Origin: Methanobrevibacter sp. UBA412
GTDB lineage: Archaea > Methanobacteriota > Methanobacteria > Methanobacteriales > Methanobacteriaceae
Assembly (NCBI GenBank): GCA_002495685.1
Contig: DAGJ01000024.1
Coordinates: 24,036-88,035, forward strand
DNA: 64,000 nucleotides
Direction: 5' to 3'
Within the stretch, counting starts at the first letter, position 1. Every line of letters begins with the position of its first letter. The translations under genes and the position numbers were made by a program. Below are positions 63,618 through 64,000 of this stretch, one piece after another. Under the pieces are notes generated by a model that was not told the DNA's origin, searched no databases, and saw only the letters and a program-made list of their open reading frames with translations.

Positions 63618-64000
63618 TTGTTTGAATCATTAAGAAAGAAATTTTCAGAAACAAGTGGGAAATTAACTAAAAAACTTGAAAATGAAGCTGAAGAAGAAGA
63701 TAATATTGAATCTAAAGAAACTGAAGACATAATAACAGATGTGTCTGATGAAGTGAGTTCTAGTGTTGATGATGGTTTTGAATCTTTATCTGATGTTGAT
63801 GGTGTGTCTGATGGTTCTGATTCTCAGGATGTTGAAGATTCTGACTTAGAAGATAATGAGAAATCTGGATTTTTTTCTTCTTTTAAACGAGATTCTAAAA
63901 ACAAAAATGAATCAGACAATGAAGACATTATAAGCGAAAATGATGATGATTGTTCAGACTTATCATCTCAAAGTAAAGATAATGAGAAATCTGGATTTTT
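63618..64000 (+). CDS. ftsY: Signal recognition particle receptor FtsY (N-terminal part, cut by window edge)
   Basis: An open frame from TTG 63618 after GGAAGGT to the right edge, 127 residues. It begins with a basic amphipathic helix (LFESLRKKFSETSGKLTKKL) typical of FtsY membrane targeting, followed by a highly acidic Asp/Glu/Ser region. The segment DNEKSGF occurs twice (around 63855 and 63979). The GTPase NG domain would lie outside the window. The position after prefoldin alpha is the usual archaeal arrangement and is the main reason for the assignment. Confidence 0.8.
   Translation, partial: MFESLRKKFSETSGKLTKKLENEAEEEDNIESKETEDIITDVSDEVSSSVDDGFESLSDVDGVSDGSDSQDVEDSDLEDNEKSGFFSSFKRDSKNKNESDNEDIISENDDDCSDLSSQSKDNEKSGF

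Noticed and set aside
1..64000. Assignment to Methanosphaera
   Set aside because: Methanosphaera stadtmanae is known to lack molybdopterin biosynthesis. This window has moaA, mobB and intact fdhAB, so a Methanobrevibacter-like organism fits better.

Overview
This is a very AT-rich archaeal window with long poly-T/poly-A intergenic tracts, TATA/BRE promoters and GGTGAT-type ribosome binding sites. The gene set (formylmethanofuran dehydrogenase, formate dehydrogenase, archaeal TBP, AglB, NrpR, aIF6, FEN1) places it in the Methanobacteriales. The low GC, the large Asn/Thr-rich beta-helix surface proteins and the gene order resemble Methanobrevibacter. The molybdopterin genes and formate dehydrogenase argue against Methanosphaera stadtmanae. 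Family assignments rest on recognised motifs only; no database search was run.

Layout. 1-3566: the thiC N-terminus (cut by the window edge), a PfkB sugar/nucleoside kinase, a ModE/LysR-like regulator and hexulose-6-phosphate isomerase. 3579-8305: fdhD, a FecBCD-type metal or chelate ABC transporter, and FmdE with a zinc ribbon. 8488-18500: a cell-surface locus of three beta-helix adhesin-like proteins, followed by a polytopic membrane protein, an ExbB/TolQ/MotA-type channel and a DUF2149 (ExbD-like) protein. 18833-25016: a formate cluster of frameshifted fdhC, fdhA and fdhB, then mobB and moaA. 25380-31727: an HTH-ferredoxin gene followed by fwdFGDBAC, the CO2-activating enzyme of methanogenesis. 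31809-32554: two paralogous small proteins of unknown function. 32558-35367: a tungstate/molybdate ABC transporter.

The stretch from 1.9 to 35.4 kb is therefore mostly a molybdenum/tungsten metabolism island: a possible regulator, two possible oxyanion or metal importers, cofactor synthesis, FdhD, and the two W/Mo enzymes that use the cofactor. Three of its operons carry a shared CATATCG upstream motif. The fwd operon is instead preceded by two copies of the palindrome GTGTAGTTACTACAC.

35.5-48.9 kb: an SseB-like protein, NrpR and glnA (glnA has two textbook NrpR operators), an E1-like enzyme, an iron-sulfur aldo-keto reductase, an intron-containing tRNA-Met, S-adenosyl/S-inosylhomocysteine hydrolase, a DUF2119 protein, FEN1, a DUF98 chorismate-lyase-like protein, two coenzyme B biosynthesis genes (homoaconitase large subunit and homocitrate synthase) and a CYTH protein. 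49.1-64 kb: an information-processing run of TBP, a SerB-coiled-coil fusion, topoisomerase I, AglB, a DRG GTPase, an AK6-like kinase, RNase P protein 4, a YhbY-like protein, S19e, PDCD5, a PP-loop protein, L39e, L31e, aIF6, L18a/LX, prefoldin alpha and the start of ftsY.

The points most worth a second look are the fdhC frameshift, the nested inverted repeats between fdhC and fdhA, the shared operator-like motifs of the Mo/W operons, the HTH-ferredoxin protein, the ExbB/DUF2149 membrane module next to surface beta-helix proteins, two ribosome-binding-site-supported non-AUG starts (CTG and ATT), and the tandem TATA-like repeats in front of tbp.
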